NCBI GenBank assembly: GCA_022605955.1
Contig: JAKCOZ010000003.1
Span: 61,194,179 to 61,258,178, forward strand
DNA: 64,000 nt
DNA from: Rallus limicola
Lineage: Eukaryota; Chordata; Aves; Gruiformes; Rallidae
Direction of reading: 5' to 3'
Position 1 is the first letter of the stretch, and each line of letters starts with the position of its first letter. The notes beneath the pieces were generated by a model that worked only from the letters and a program-made list of their open reading frames with translations, ran no database searches and was not told where the DNA came from. Positions 1 through 10,696 of the stretch are shown here, piece by piece. The translations under genes were made by a program, and so were the position numbers.

Positions 1-3000
1 CTTCCCACTAGCAGAAGCAGTAGCAGGTGCTGAAGGCTTTGGCTCATCTGATCCAGAGAAGAAGGAGAATATGCTCCTACTGGCTGGCTGTGCTGGCTGC
101 GACTTCGGAGCAGTGATATCAGAAAAGCTGAACGGCAAACTGAAACCCGACTCTCTAGGTGTTTGATCTGGCTTTGGTTTTGCTGGATTAACTGTGCCTC
201 CTAGAAGACTTCGTCCTTGTTGCTTTGGTGCTGCTGAGGGTACATGGCTTTGCTGCACAGCTGACTGACTTGGTTGGCTTATTTTGGGACCTACACCCAT
301 TGGCTTCTGTGAATCATTTCCAGGAGGCACTTTTTTGCTCTCATGAAACTCCTCCTCAGCCTTTCTGGTGTGCTGTTCCATTTGCACCCCAGGGCTAGGA
401 GAAACCTGCCTGTCCACGCGCCCTGTTCCCAGCCCTTCCTTAGGGGTGGAGGACAGGCATGGCATACTGGCACTCTGAAGACCTCCAGACTTTTCAGCTT
501 GTTGTCTTGACTCAGCCACAGTTTTGCTACTGGTTTTTGGCAGAGTCACAGTAGTTGAGGTTGTTGGAGAAGACGCAGCCTCCACTTTGAAAAGATCTCC
601 AAGGGATCCAAACAATGATGAGATGCTGGAGGTTTCCTTCTGTTCTGGCTGTATCACCTTTTCTGGTTTATCCCTTTGACTTTTCTCCAAATCTGGTGAT
701 GGCTGTGTTGCTTTGCTTACTTGCGTTTTAAAGAAATCAAAAAACCCAGACCCTTGGGTTTTGTTGGCAGTTGAGCTTGCAGGAGAATCTTCTCCAAGAC
801 TGAACAATTTCAGGGCACTTTTAAATAGCGTGTCCTCGGGCTCAGTGGCTGGGTGGCTCTGATTTGGCTGTGGCTGACTAGGTTCATTAATACTTGCACG
901 CCCTTCAAGATGCCTGGAAGCTGCTGTTGCTTTAGCAGGTTTCTCTTCTTGTAGGGGCCTGCCATCTGGAGCAGTTTGGCTCAGTTGAGAAGGAGATTTC
1001 GTTAATCCTGGTTTTTTAACACGAATGTTTTCATTCTGATTTAATTCTGGCTTTTCATTTCTAGCAGCTTCCAAATTAAGTTCTGATGAAGTATTTCTTC
1101 TCAGTTCTGATGTAACAGGAAACTTTTGCCCCGCTCGTGTCTCATCTACTTTTCTATTTGGTGCAAGTGATAAAGCATCAGTTTTATTCTCAGACGATTT
1201 CGATTGTGCATCTGTTCTCTTCAAGGCAGCATCTTCTGATGTCTCAGGGTCAGGACCTGATGGCTTTCCAATTAGTCCACCCAAAGCAGAGAACAGAGAG
1301 CTAACTTTGTTCATCGGTGTTTTCTTATCTTCCTCAGACTTCTTTGCTTCTGTTACTCTTTCAGTAGATGCCACAGTTTCTTCAGCTTTAGGAGCAGACT
1401 GAAACAGGTGGAAACTAAAGAATCCTGATGACCCACTCCCAACAGCTGTCACAGGGACAGCCTTGTCCACTTCTTTGGTGTGGACTTCCTTACTTAGGGA
1501 TTTACTGAATGGCACTCTGGAATGTGTTCTGAGATCAAGGGTTAGGGAAGACTCCTCTGAATAATTCAGTGTTTCTTTCTCAGGTCTAAAATCTACTTTG
1601 AGCTTTTGAAGTTTATAGCCTGAGAAGTCTAAAGGCTGCTCTCTCTGATAATAAATAGACTCCTCAAACATTTGTGAAAAAGTCTCCAAATTCATGTTCA
1701 TCAGCTGATCGCTCCTCTGCAAAGCTACTGACAAATCCAGGGGTTTGTTTGTTGTATAATCATCTAAAGGCTCTTCTTCAGCAAACCAAAACAGCTCATC
1801 TTCACTACCAAGAGGGACTTTAAAACCGCAGACAGCAACTGTGTTGTCTTCTAGTGCAGCTCTTGGAATGGAATCCATCTGAAAATTGTAATTCCAACAG
1901 TCTGGGTAGGAATACGTTTCAGGAGCACACACATAGACATACTGTCCAGTGGGATCAGTGAGCAGGGAATACACATACTGGCTGTCACTGTACATGTAGT
2001 ATCCACAATCACCATCTTCTGATGGCCACCATATACCCTGCTCAAGCATCATTAGCCACTCCTGATACTCCTGGCTATAGGATGAGTACATGAAGGTCTC
2101 ATCCATACTTAAAGTCTCTTGATCAATTAGAGTCCACAAAGTTCCATCACAGCCAGAGGAGTAGCTTAAATCCATGGGCAGCTCTTCTAATGAGTAACTG
2201 CCATCTCTTTCAAACGGTGGAAAGTTACTGTAACTTTCATTGAGAGAATTAGCAGCCCATGTGTCATTTTCTTCCGAACAAACATCTTGAAACATTAACT
2301 GGTCAAATGACTCATATGACATCACACTTAAATCTAAACTCTGTCCATCAATATTAGCATTAGTCTGCCAATCCATCACATTTGCATTTCCATCCTTTTT
2401 ACAGAGATTCACTACCGTATCATTTTCAGGCCAGTCCAAAAACTGCGGGGGCAGAACCGCGTTCTGGTTTAACACGTAGTAAACTGGTACTGCTATTTCA
2501 TGAGCGTCAGCCAGTTCCCCCACTTCATATTCCCATTCAAAGCTGGAATGGCTTCTTGTTTCCTGGTAAGCTGCACACTTTTCCATAAAGTTATAGCTTT
2601 TATTAGTCAAATTGAGAAATTCGTTTGATCCTTTGTTTGAAAGAGTAGGAAAAGCTCTAGAATCTGCATTCTGAGATGGGATATGCCTACTATTTACAGG
2701 CTTTCCAGATAAGTCCTGTACCTTGTCTTGAAGATTCAGAGCATCAGGGAACACAGGATGCCCACTGTGGGGAACATGGTGTTCTGCTGATTTATTTACT
2801 CCTGCACTGGACAGGTGGTCAGTAGTTTCAGACGATCCCATAGTTTTCACATTATCCAATTTCTCCTTTGGTTTGGGCAGGAGATTTTTTAAGAAGCTGG
2901 AAGCTTCCTGCTTTTCTCCAACGCTGCTTTGAGCATCAGAAGCTGTTCCGGGGTTGCTGGGTTTTGCCTCCAAGCTAGAATCCTCACCTCTATCAAAAAG

Positions 3001-5956
3001 CTTCATGAAGCCCAGAGGGTTTGTTTTCACCTTCTCTTGCTTACATTCAGACAAGTTTTCACTTGAAGCAAATTTAAATAAGCCAGAAAATAATCCAGAC
3101 GTGCTTTTCTGGCCGTCACTCTCACTTTTAGCAGTCATGTCTTGATTATTGGCTGTGCTCTCATTGGAAGAAACGCGAAGAAATCCAGAAAGAAAACCTG
3201 GTGTGTGCTTCTTCTCCACATCATCTGCACCTGCAGGTTCTGGCCCTCTGGCTGAAGAAGTGGATTCAACTGAGCTGTCATTTAAGTCTGCTGCATTTAA
3301 TCCTTGTCTCATCAATCCTGCTTTTACACTTCTAGCTTCTTTCTGAGTACTCTTAGTTCTCTGCTGCTCTCCTGCAGCCTTAAAGGTAGCAGAGGCACTC
3401 TCCTGGTGTTTTTCCCTATTTACGTGGGCACTAGATAGCTTTTCTTTACTCAGGTTTTTCGTCTGTGCAGGTTCCTCCTTATGGTCTGACAAATTTGGAA
3501 CAGAGCTAGATTTTAATGAAATGGCATTTTCTGATTCCTGGCAACGGAACGGTTTAGAACTCTGGTGACTTCGTTGGTCATGTGAAGGTGACAGATTTTC
3601 TGCAGAAGAAAATTTAAATAACGAAGGAATAAAGCCTCCTTTCTCATTTGTATGCTCCTGCTTTTCAGAAAAACCCAACCCACTGAAAAAGGGAAGTTTG
3701 CCAGTGAAAGGAAATGCACGCTCTTCACTTGCTGAACTGTTTTGTCTTATATCCTCCTCAGATTTATGGCCTTTAAAATGCCCAGATGCTCCTTCTTTAT
3801 GCCCTTCCTCAGTAGAAGGAAGCAAAAATTGACTAAAAGACTTTTTAAGCGGACTGAAAAAGCCTTCAGATGCTGTACTTTGATCTTGAGGCTGTGAATT
3901 GCTTTTCACATGGCCGGCGCTTTGCTTGTTTCCCAGTCCATGACCTGCAGCCTGCTGATCCCCTAAGCGAGTTGCAGGAGGCTGCTCTCTGGCAGCAGGA
4001 GCACCTTCTTTCACAGTGGCATCTGGCTGACTTGTTACATGATGCAAATCTGACTGCTTCTGTGGCACATCCTGCTGCTTGGGAGCCAAGAGACCATCAA
4101 AATTGGCTTTCAGGCTGAAAGAACTGACTGAGTTGGTGAGCTTGCCAAAGATTGAAGACACGGAAGTGCTATTTGCGTTTACCTCTGCCTCGCTTCTAGT
4201 CCCACTCGTCCGCATCTCTGGAGTGTAGCTGCTGGTCCTAGATGCTGTCTGTCCAGATGGTCTCTCACTCTTGTTGGCCTCATCAACCTTCACCACATGG
4301 TTGTCCTCCTTAGTGTGCTCCTCTTTTATGACTTCTTGTTTTGGCACTTCCTTCTCAGAGAAGATCTTTAAAGGATTAAACATGCCTAGAACAGCATTCA
4401 CGACCGAACTTTGGTTCTGCTGGCTGCCAGCAGTAGTTTCTTGTGACTGCTGGATATTATGTGGTGCAGAAGCCTTACTGTCAACCTCAGTGGTTTCTGG
4501 ATTGTTGGAGTTTATGTTCTGGGCTTTTTTATCACCACTTACTTGGGATGGTAGCAAAGAGTGAATGGAGAACTTGGTGTCAGCTTTATTATCTGCCATC
4601 ACTCCGGAAGACGAACTTTCACTTTTGGACTTGCTAGAAAACACATTCAAGATTCCACTTTCTGATGAATTTCTGGTATCTGTCTTTTCTGGAGTGGAAG
4701 AAACAAGCTTTTCAACAGAGGCCGTGAGCTGCTTTGTGCTTGACCCCACCTTTTCAGTAAAAGAGCTGAACAGGGAATTCACTGTATTCTTCACACCTGA
4801 CAAGTCTGGGAGAGATTCAGATCTGCCCTTGGTACTCTCCTCTGACACAGGATGTTTGGCCTGTTCAGACTTTCTGCTTTCTACTGAATGATCAGCATTA
4901 TCCTGCTTCAATGATACACTCTCAACATTTTTTCTAGTCTCTGGAAACGTACCAAATTTGCTGATTTCTTCCTCCTTTTCAGCCAAGTACTCCGAAACTG
5001 ATTCTACCAGACACTGAAGTTCATCCATCGTGTCTATGTACTCTTCAGTGGGTTCTTCAACAGGAGACAATGTTAAGTCTTGCATAGGATGACTATGCTT
5101 GGTCCCTTTAGTCTGGTGGGTTTTATCACAACTACCCTTTAACTGGGAGCCCAGATTTGCAGGGTAACTAACAGTGAAGTTTCTCAAATGGCTGATCTCA
5201 GAATCACACCACAGCGTGCCCAGTTCCTCCATTTCATCGTCTGAACCAGGTGAGTACTGGAACTCATCAGAAGCACTGCTGTCAAATTCCTCAAGGACAT
5301 CCGCAGGCACAAAAGTGTTCTCTGGCATCCCTATGAGTTTCACATCTTCACTGTTGTCGAGGTGAAGTGGGCCCTCATACTCAACTCCCTGCTTGCTGGG
5401 CAACTTGCCACTTTTAACCATTAAACCGTTTTTGTACGGACGCAGGAGGGGATAAGCAGGTAACCCTTCCTTACTTTCAGAGCTACTGGCATATTTTCCA
5501 GCTCTGTCATATACTGGGAAATCATCATTAGGTTCAGAACTAGTTGCCAAACCATTGAAATAAACTGTTTTCTCCCCAGGGAACTGCAGACCTTCATTAC
5601 TTGGCCGGTTTATTTGTCCACTCTCTTCAAAGTTGTACCGCAGCTTCTTTTTTCTTCTCCTATCTATTGTGTCATATTCCTGAGGATACCTGGGGACATC
5701 TACAGACCCTGACTCCAAACACATGCTTTGGCAGCACCTTGATCTCTCACAGTGATTGAAATTTTCTCTTTTTGAGAGAGTTTGCATCTTTTTTATTTTT
5801 GTTTCCTGCCAACTTCTATTTTTATGACTCTTTTCTAAAAATTCCTCTATTAGCAATTTTCCTAGCTCTTCATAGTTATTCTCCTGCTCTTCTTCTCCAT
5901 CTTCAGAGTTAAATGGAATGATTCTGACTCTTTCATTTCTAGCTAGTGATCCTTGT
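1..5956 (-). CDS. UNC13B: UNC13B giant coding exon, 3' end outside the window
   Basis: One reading frame (first full codon at 5955-5953) stays open for 1985 codons to position 1. The acceptor is tcatcttag before ACAAGG at 5956. The exon begins in phase 2, so AG from the upstream exon plus A gives Arg, followed by QGSLARNERVRIIPF. The product is Ser/Lys/Glu/Gln-rich and mostly low complexity, so probably disordered. It holds an acidic helical stretch near residues 20-45, a dozen or more short Phe/Leu motifs, and a Tyr/Trp-rich block near residues 1262-1395. It carries no C1, C2 or MUN signature; those domains should follow beyond position 1. The family primes synaptic vesicles at the presynaptic active zone. 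The ubiquitous Munc13-2 isoform (about 1600 aa) has no such segment, so inclusion would give a protein well over 3000 aa. I infer an alternatively used, possibly neuronal exon. Small open frames on either strand here are shadows of this one. Confidence 0.93.
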
Positions 5957-7926
5957 CTAAGATGAGAAATAAAGGGGGTGGGAGGGAAAGGAAGAGAGGC
6001 AGAAAAAAATAGGAAGGGGAAAATAACAGATTTTTTTAAAAGCTCTAGAAAGGACAGAAAAAATAGTAATGAAAAAACATGCATTAGATAAAAGAAAATT
6101 AGTAACAGACACATCCAGAGATAACAAAACTGAAAACCTGCCAATCTATCACCACTACATTTCAATCAAGTAGTCAAAAAAAGCAGCATGGGTTATGATA
6201 TTCCACCGGCTACAGTTGCACAAAATTTAGAAATGCCTGTTTGAAGGAGAACAGCTTTTTGTGATCAAGTGAGGGCACACAGCCTAGGCTGTACCAGTAC
6301 TCTGCTGTTACTTTTTTAAGGCGTGCTGAAAAAAGTCATTTATTACAGTAACAAGACTACTTTGAGATACAGAGCCCACGCACACCATTCCACTATGCTA
6401 TGCATGCTATGCATGTGTTTCGGTCACTCTAGGCTACAGACTTTGTTTTAGCAGTACTCATAAAGCACACAGGCACTTTGTTTATCCCAAGGGTGGCCGC
6501 TGAGCAGAGACTGCAAAGCAAGACTCAGAAGTCACTGGACTCCATGGAAGTGAGGAGAAAGGACAAAATGCAAACCCTGCCCATGAGGAGCTCCAGCTCC
6601 TCCACAACTCCCTTTTCCTGGGAGTGCTCTCACTGCAGGTAGTGCCCTCAGGGGGCTTCTACCCACACAAAATAGAGATCCTCAGAGCTGTTACTGGATC
6701 AGAAGGCAAAACAAAACATGGGCAACAGATATTAGCCCATAACAAGCCACAGATCCTTTTCAGAATCTGTATTTCCCATTTATAATGCAGCTGAACAGGT
6801 CCAGCGATCCCCACTTCTCCACTGTGGGAGAATGGATTAAAGCTGCTAGTATTTTGCTCCCAATTTGAAGCTTCCTAGAAACCCAAGTAAATGACCCTTG
6901 GGATTTTGCAATTAATTCCTAGCCTTTGATCAAAAGAATTATCTCGATTGTTCAGCAGCCCAAAGGCCAGTAGCAAGAAATCTTCCTCTTTATCCAAATC
7001 CCACTAAGCCCTTGATAGCCTACATAAAAATAAACAGGTAGAAAATGGATGTAAAAAATGAAAAATGCTCAACTGAAAGATGCAAAGCAGCTTTGTTTCA
7101 TATCATTCACTACTGAGAACTAAGAAGCACGAGTGCACATATGTCCTGATCTCTTAAGGGCACATATGACCTGACCCCTTAAGAGCAAGGCAAGAGACAG
7201 GAAAGGACAAAGAGTACACCAGAGTCATATGAATACTGCTAATACAAGAGTTTTCACTCAAGCGTTGCCTGGGGCACCCCAGTGTAGGATACTGATGGGG
7301 GAGCCCTGGAAAACAAATAGGTCATTACATTTTCACTACTGCTGGTTTAGTGCTCCATTTCCACCAGTATTAGCTAACTTAAACCAACTGGAAAGGTAGT
7401 CATTACTCCAAATGAGCCCTGTCGTACAGTTTAAAACACTTCCTACACTTCTTGCTCTCGATTTTAAGCTGGTAATTGAAATAATTTTCTTTATAGAGCT
7501 AATGAAATTTAAAAGACTCCCAAGGCCACCATAGTTACTACATCAAGCTCTTCCAAATCTCAGCTGAAAGCAATGGGAGCTACACAAATGCCTGAAGAGC
7601 CATTAGCTGTAAATGCTGAACCAACGATTGACTAATTTAGGCATAGAGGAAATTACTTTTCTTTCTAATTGAGCTCCACCCACCATTAGTGTTTCCCCTG
7701 CTATTCCACAAAGCATTCCTTTTACCAGAAATAAAGCAATGACAAAAAGTCCAGCACCCAAGAAGGAAAAACAAGCCAACGACATCAGCCCAGCATTAAA
7801 CTGCCACAGTTCTGACACAGAGCCAAGGTGAACAGCGAGTATTGGCCGAAACGTATCACAAGACCACTTCACAGCAGCAGCAGCAGCAAGGACACAGGCA
7901 CAGGGGCTGCAGAGAGGTTAACCCAC
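5957..7926 (-). other. UNC13B: Intron between the cassette exon and the giant exon
   Basis: About 2 kb of AT-rich sequence without a coding signal. A (CAG)5 run at 7872-7886 reads as (CUG)5 in the transcript, about 40 nt below the GTGGGT donor of the upstream exon. A short TATGCATGC duplication lies at 6394-6416. I see no transposon here. Confidence 0.8.
5959..6020 (-). promoter_or_regulatory. Long polypyrimidine tract at the giant-exon acceptor
   Basis: Read on the minus strand, about 60 nt before the acceptor AG are almost pure C/T, with UCUU- and CUCUCU-type stretches. This is longer than the tracts before the other exons here. Such tracts are classic binding sites for PTB-family splicing repressors, which silence neuronal exons outside neurons. 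That the tract regulates inclusion here is inference. Confidence 0.5.
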
Positions 7927-8052
7927 CTATCAGACAGATCTAGAGAGCGCCTGCTCTCTATCGAGCACTGGCGGCTTGTCATTTGACTAGACTCAGATGT
8001 GGACTCTAGGTCAGTTCGGCCACCCACAGTGGAATCTATGCTATCAAATCGC
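7927..8052 (-). CDS. UNC13B: UNC13B symmetric linker exon, candidate cassette
   Basis: This 126-nt exon reads RFDSIDSTVGG near its start and ends SRRSLDLSDR. It begins and ends in phase 2, so leaving it out keeps the frame. The acceptor is cacttccaag before GCGATTT, after a pyrimidine-rich run. The donor is gtgggt, weaker than the gtaagt or gtgagt used by most other exons. The sequence is rich in Ser, Thr and Arg with basic SR dipeptides, a typical disordered phospho-linker between C2A and C1. The short human isoform as I remember it goes from the DLDYPERR region directly to AISPTSSS, without this segment. Retaining the following intron adds about 20 residues (WVNLSAAPV then a Leu run) before a stop. 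A separate gene here is rejected because the phases join its neighbours on both sides. Confidence 0.85.
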
Positions 8053-10473
8053 CTTGGAAGTGAATAGAGCAAGAGCAGGGAGACATGGAGGACATATGGT
8101 TACACAAAATAAACACTGCAAAGAAAAGTTAGTGCTTTAAAAAGAAAAAAAAAACCAAAACACACAAACATTGAGGGGAAGATGGTGCAGCATTTGCTGG
8201 CTGTTTGCAGCACAACACATTCCAAGGGCAAACAGTATTACTTGTTATCCTTAGGAGAGGGGGGGGGACAAAATGCACATACTTCTATCAAAGGTACACA
8301 ACCACACGCAACGGCGTATGAGAGGGTCACAACTTTTCCAATCAAATGTAAATGTTGATAGGGAAAAACCGAGGTGTAACTAACAGCCACTTTCAATCAA
8401 GACATTTTGGCATGGACAACTTTTTGCCGAATTCGAGACAGGTTCTAGGAGAACCCTGCCTGGTTGTTCTGGGCCTGTCCAGGACAGGTACCTACAATCT
8501 CTTGTTTCCTCAGCAATCACCAACTGCAGCATGCCAGGAACACTGATTTCATCAGGTGGCTGCCTGGTCCATGACACTTTGAACTACTAAGAGCAAAAGT
8601 CAAACACAATTTGGTTTTGCAATACTCAGCTACAACTATGGTTTGAAAATATTTAGTATCTACCTACATTCTTCTTTTCAAGTAGCTCTCATTAGAAATA
8701 CCTTTCCAGTAAGAAAAAGAATCCCATGTAGATGATTTGGAAAGTTTATTTGCATTTTCTAAGCTTTAAGATTAAATACACAGCAAAAAAAAAAATCTTT
8801 CCAGGTATGTGGAAAATAAACAGGAGGACAGGAATGCTCAGAGTTGATCGCCATCTAGGACTTGTATACTGAAGTGAAAGTAATTTTAGACCACAGCAGA
8901 CTACAAAGCTCTTAGTTTTTAAAGTAAGCTTTATCAGTCCAGATTCTTTCATACTGATACTTTCAGTAAACCAGAAAAAACCCCACATAAATTCCAATCT
9001 AGTATTCTTTTAACAATTCAAACCAGAAGTGCTTCTTTGGAAGGTCTTACAAACACATTTATCTATTAGACACAGTTAAAAGTTCACACACCCCCTGCCT
9101 CCAAGCAAGGTGAGCTGTGCATTCTTGTATTGTCTTCACTACCCCAAGAAGTCACTGCAAAAACATCCAGCTTCTGCAGCCACTGCTCAGCTTGGCTCTT
9201 AGATGACGAACAAGTTGCAGTTCATCTTCCTGGGCTCTCAGTAATTTTATCACTTCAAACCATCAGCACAGAATACCACAGGAGAGGGAATAACTTCCTC
9301 TTATGAGACAGTTAATGGACTGTCAAAAGAGCACCAAGGATGACATGTCATACTGCAGTAAATGCATTTTGTTGGGACATTTGTCTCTGATGCTTGACTT
9401 CCCAGTCATAGTAACAACAGTAAATGTTGTCATTAAACTTCCACTTGTACCATTAAAGACTATAAGGCAAAAAGAGCAAAATTTAGCCTCAGCCATACAC
9501 CCATGAGGGCAACTGAATTCAGGTTCAGGCATCAGGAAACAGGGACATTCTTAACAAGGGGGCTGAGGTACAAAAAATCAGTTATAACACATATAAAACT
9601 CAGCACCTTTAACTGTGACAGAGTCCAAGTAACTGCCTCTTCCTCCCATACTGAAGTCAGAAGCAGCAGAGTGGCCTGCTCTACACATTCCTCCTAACCA
9701 AGTACTGTCCAAGTTCCTCTTTTGTCCCCTTACACTTCACATCCTTCATTTGTAACAGCAGTTTTGTAAAGTTTCTGCAGTTCCCAGTACAACCAGCTCT
9801 TATTCACAGCTACTGATCCTGGTCAATTAATGCTGTAATACTTAAAAAAAAAAGGTAGTTGTGAAACTACAAACTTATGGTAAAAATTAAATGCAAGTAA
9901 ACTGTCTTTCATAAAGCTCAAAAGAAAGCAAAAGATAAAACACATTCTTCAACAGTGCTACATGAAAACAAAAAAAACCCCACCACAAACCTAAGTGGTT
10001 ACAGACTTTCTTCTTGATTATGCTGTCTTGACAAAGGTAATAGAAGATGATGAGCTAATCTGAAACAGAAAATAAATCTACCCCAAGAAACAGACTCCTA
10101 AAAGGATAACTCTGCTAGACCATGTTTAGCTGGCTTGGGAGGCACACCCATGAAATGGTACCAGAATGCCCAATTAACCCAGTGCTCTGGCCTTCAGAAG
10201 GTAAGGTCAAAGTAGAACAAAGAATAAATGAACTCATAGTTGAGCCTGTCTTTAAAAGGCAATTCAATAAACTGCCATATTTGGTCTAACACATAGCCAT
10301 GTGGGTTCTTCCTGGTTCACAGCTGAGTCCTAGTGTTAGCAAAACACGTAACACCTTCCTATCAGAAGCGTTTCAGAGCCCTCAAGCCACCCTGCTCCAC
10401 TAGCAGAGCACCTTCAGGGTCTGCAATGGAAAAACAACGGGAAAAGAAGAGCTACCCAGAAGACAGCACCCAC
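8053..10473 (-). other. UNC13B: UNC13B intron
   Basis: About 2.4 kb of AT-rich intron with short A-runs and a G-run near 8261. I recognise no repeat family and see no coding exon. Confidence 0.75.
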
Positions 10474-10696
10474 CTGATGGCCACGTGCTCCTGATTATCC
10501 AGATCATAGTTATGCAGGGAGTCAGTGCAGGGTTCCCTCAAGACCCCTTGCTGCTGCAGGCGTGACGGCACAGTGAACTGGTGCACAGAGGCATTGGGCT
10601 GGGCGGTGGTGTGGTACGGAGGAGGAATGCTGTTACTTGTCTCGCTGCGATAGTCGCTGTCTCGATCATCCACAGCGCTGTCAGCATCTTCAAAGG
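10474..10696 (-). CDS. UNC13B: UNC13B linker exon ([14 protein letters not shown] block)
   Basis: This 223-nt exon reads [20 protein letters not shown], then [20 protein letters not shown], and ends NQEHVAIR. It is the most diagnostic exon of the window. The [14 protein letters not shown] and [12 protein letters not shown] strings are conserved in Munc13-2, with a close relative in Munc13-1. The acceptor is gtttcttag before CCTTTG; it starts with two bases completing Ser (T from the previous exon plus CC). The donor is gtgggt, leaving AG in phase 2. The segment is a disordered, Ser/Tyr/Pro-rich linker between C2A and the C1 domain with no known catalytic role. An open frame extending below the donor (WVLSSG then stop) is read-through into the intron, not a separate protein. 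Confidence 0.96.

Noticed and set aside
4271..4891. Plus-strand open frames of 97 and 108 codons
   Set aside because: They are antisense shadows of the giant minus-strand exon and show no domain or splice context.
6394..6416. TATGCATGC duplication as an RBFOX control site of the giant exon
   Set aside because: The transcript strand carries only one GCATG and no full UGCAUG, about 440 nt from the acceptor; too weak to claim.
7869..8072. Minus-strand 67-codon open frame as a small gene with a Leu-rich end
   Set aside because: It is the UNC13B exon 7927-8052 with intron read at both ends; the Leu run is translated CTG repeat in the intron.
10452..10673. Minus-strand 73-codon open frame starting [10 protein letters not shown] as a small gene
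   Set aside because: It is the inside of the UNC13B exon 10474-10696 plus read-through past its gtgggt donor; the Met is internal to the conserved block.
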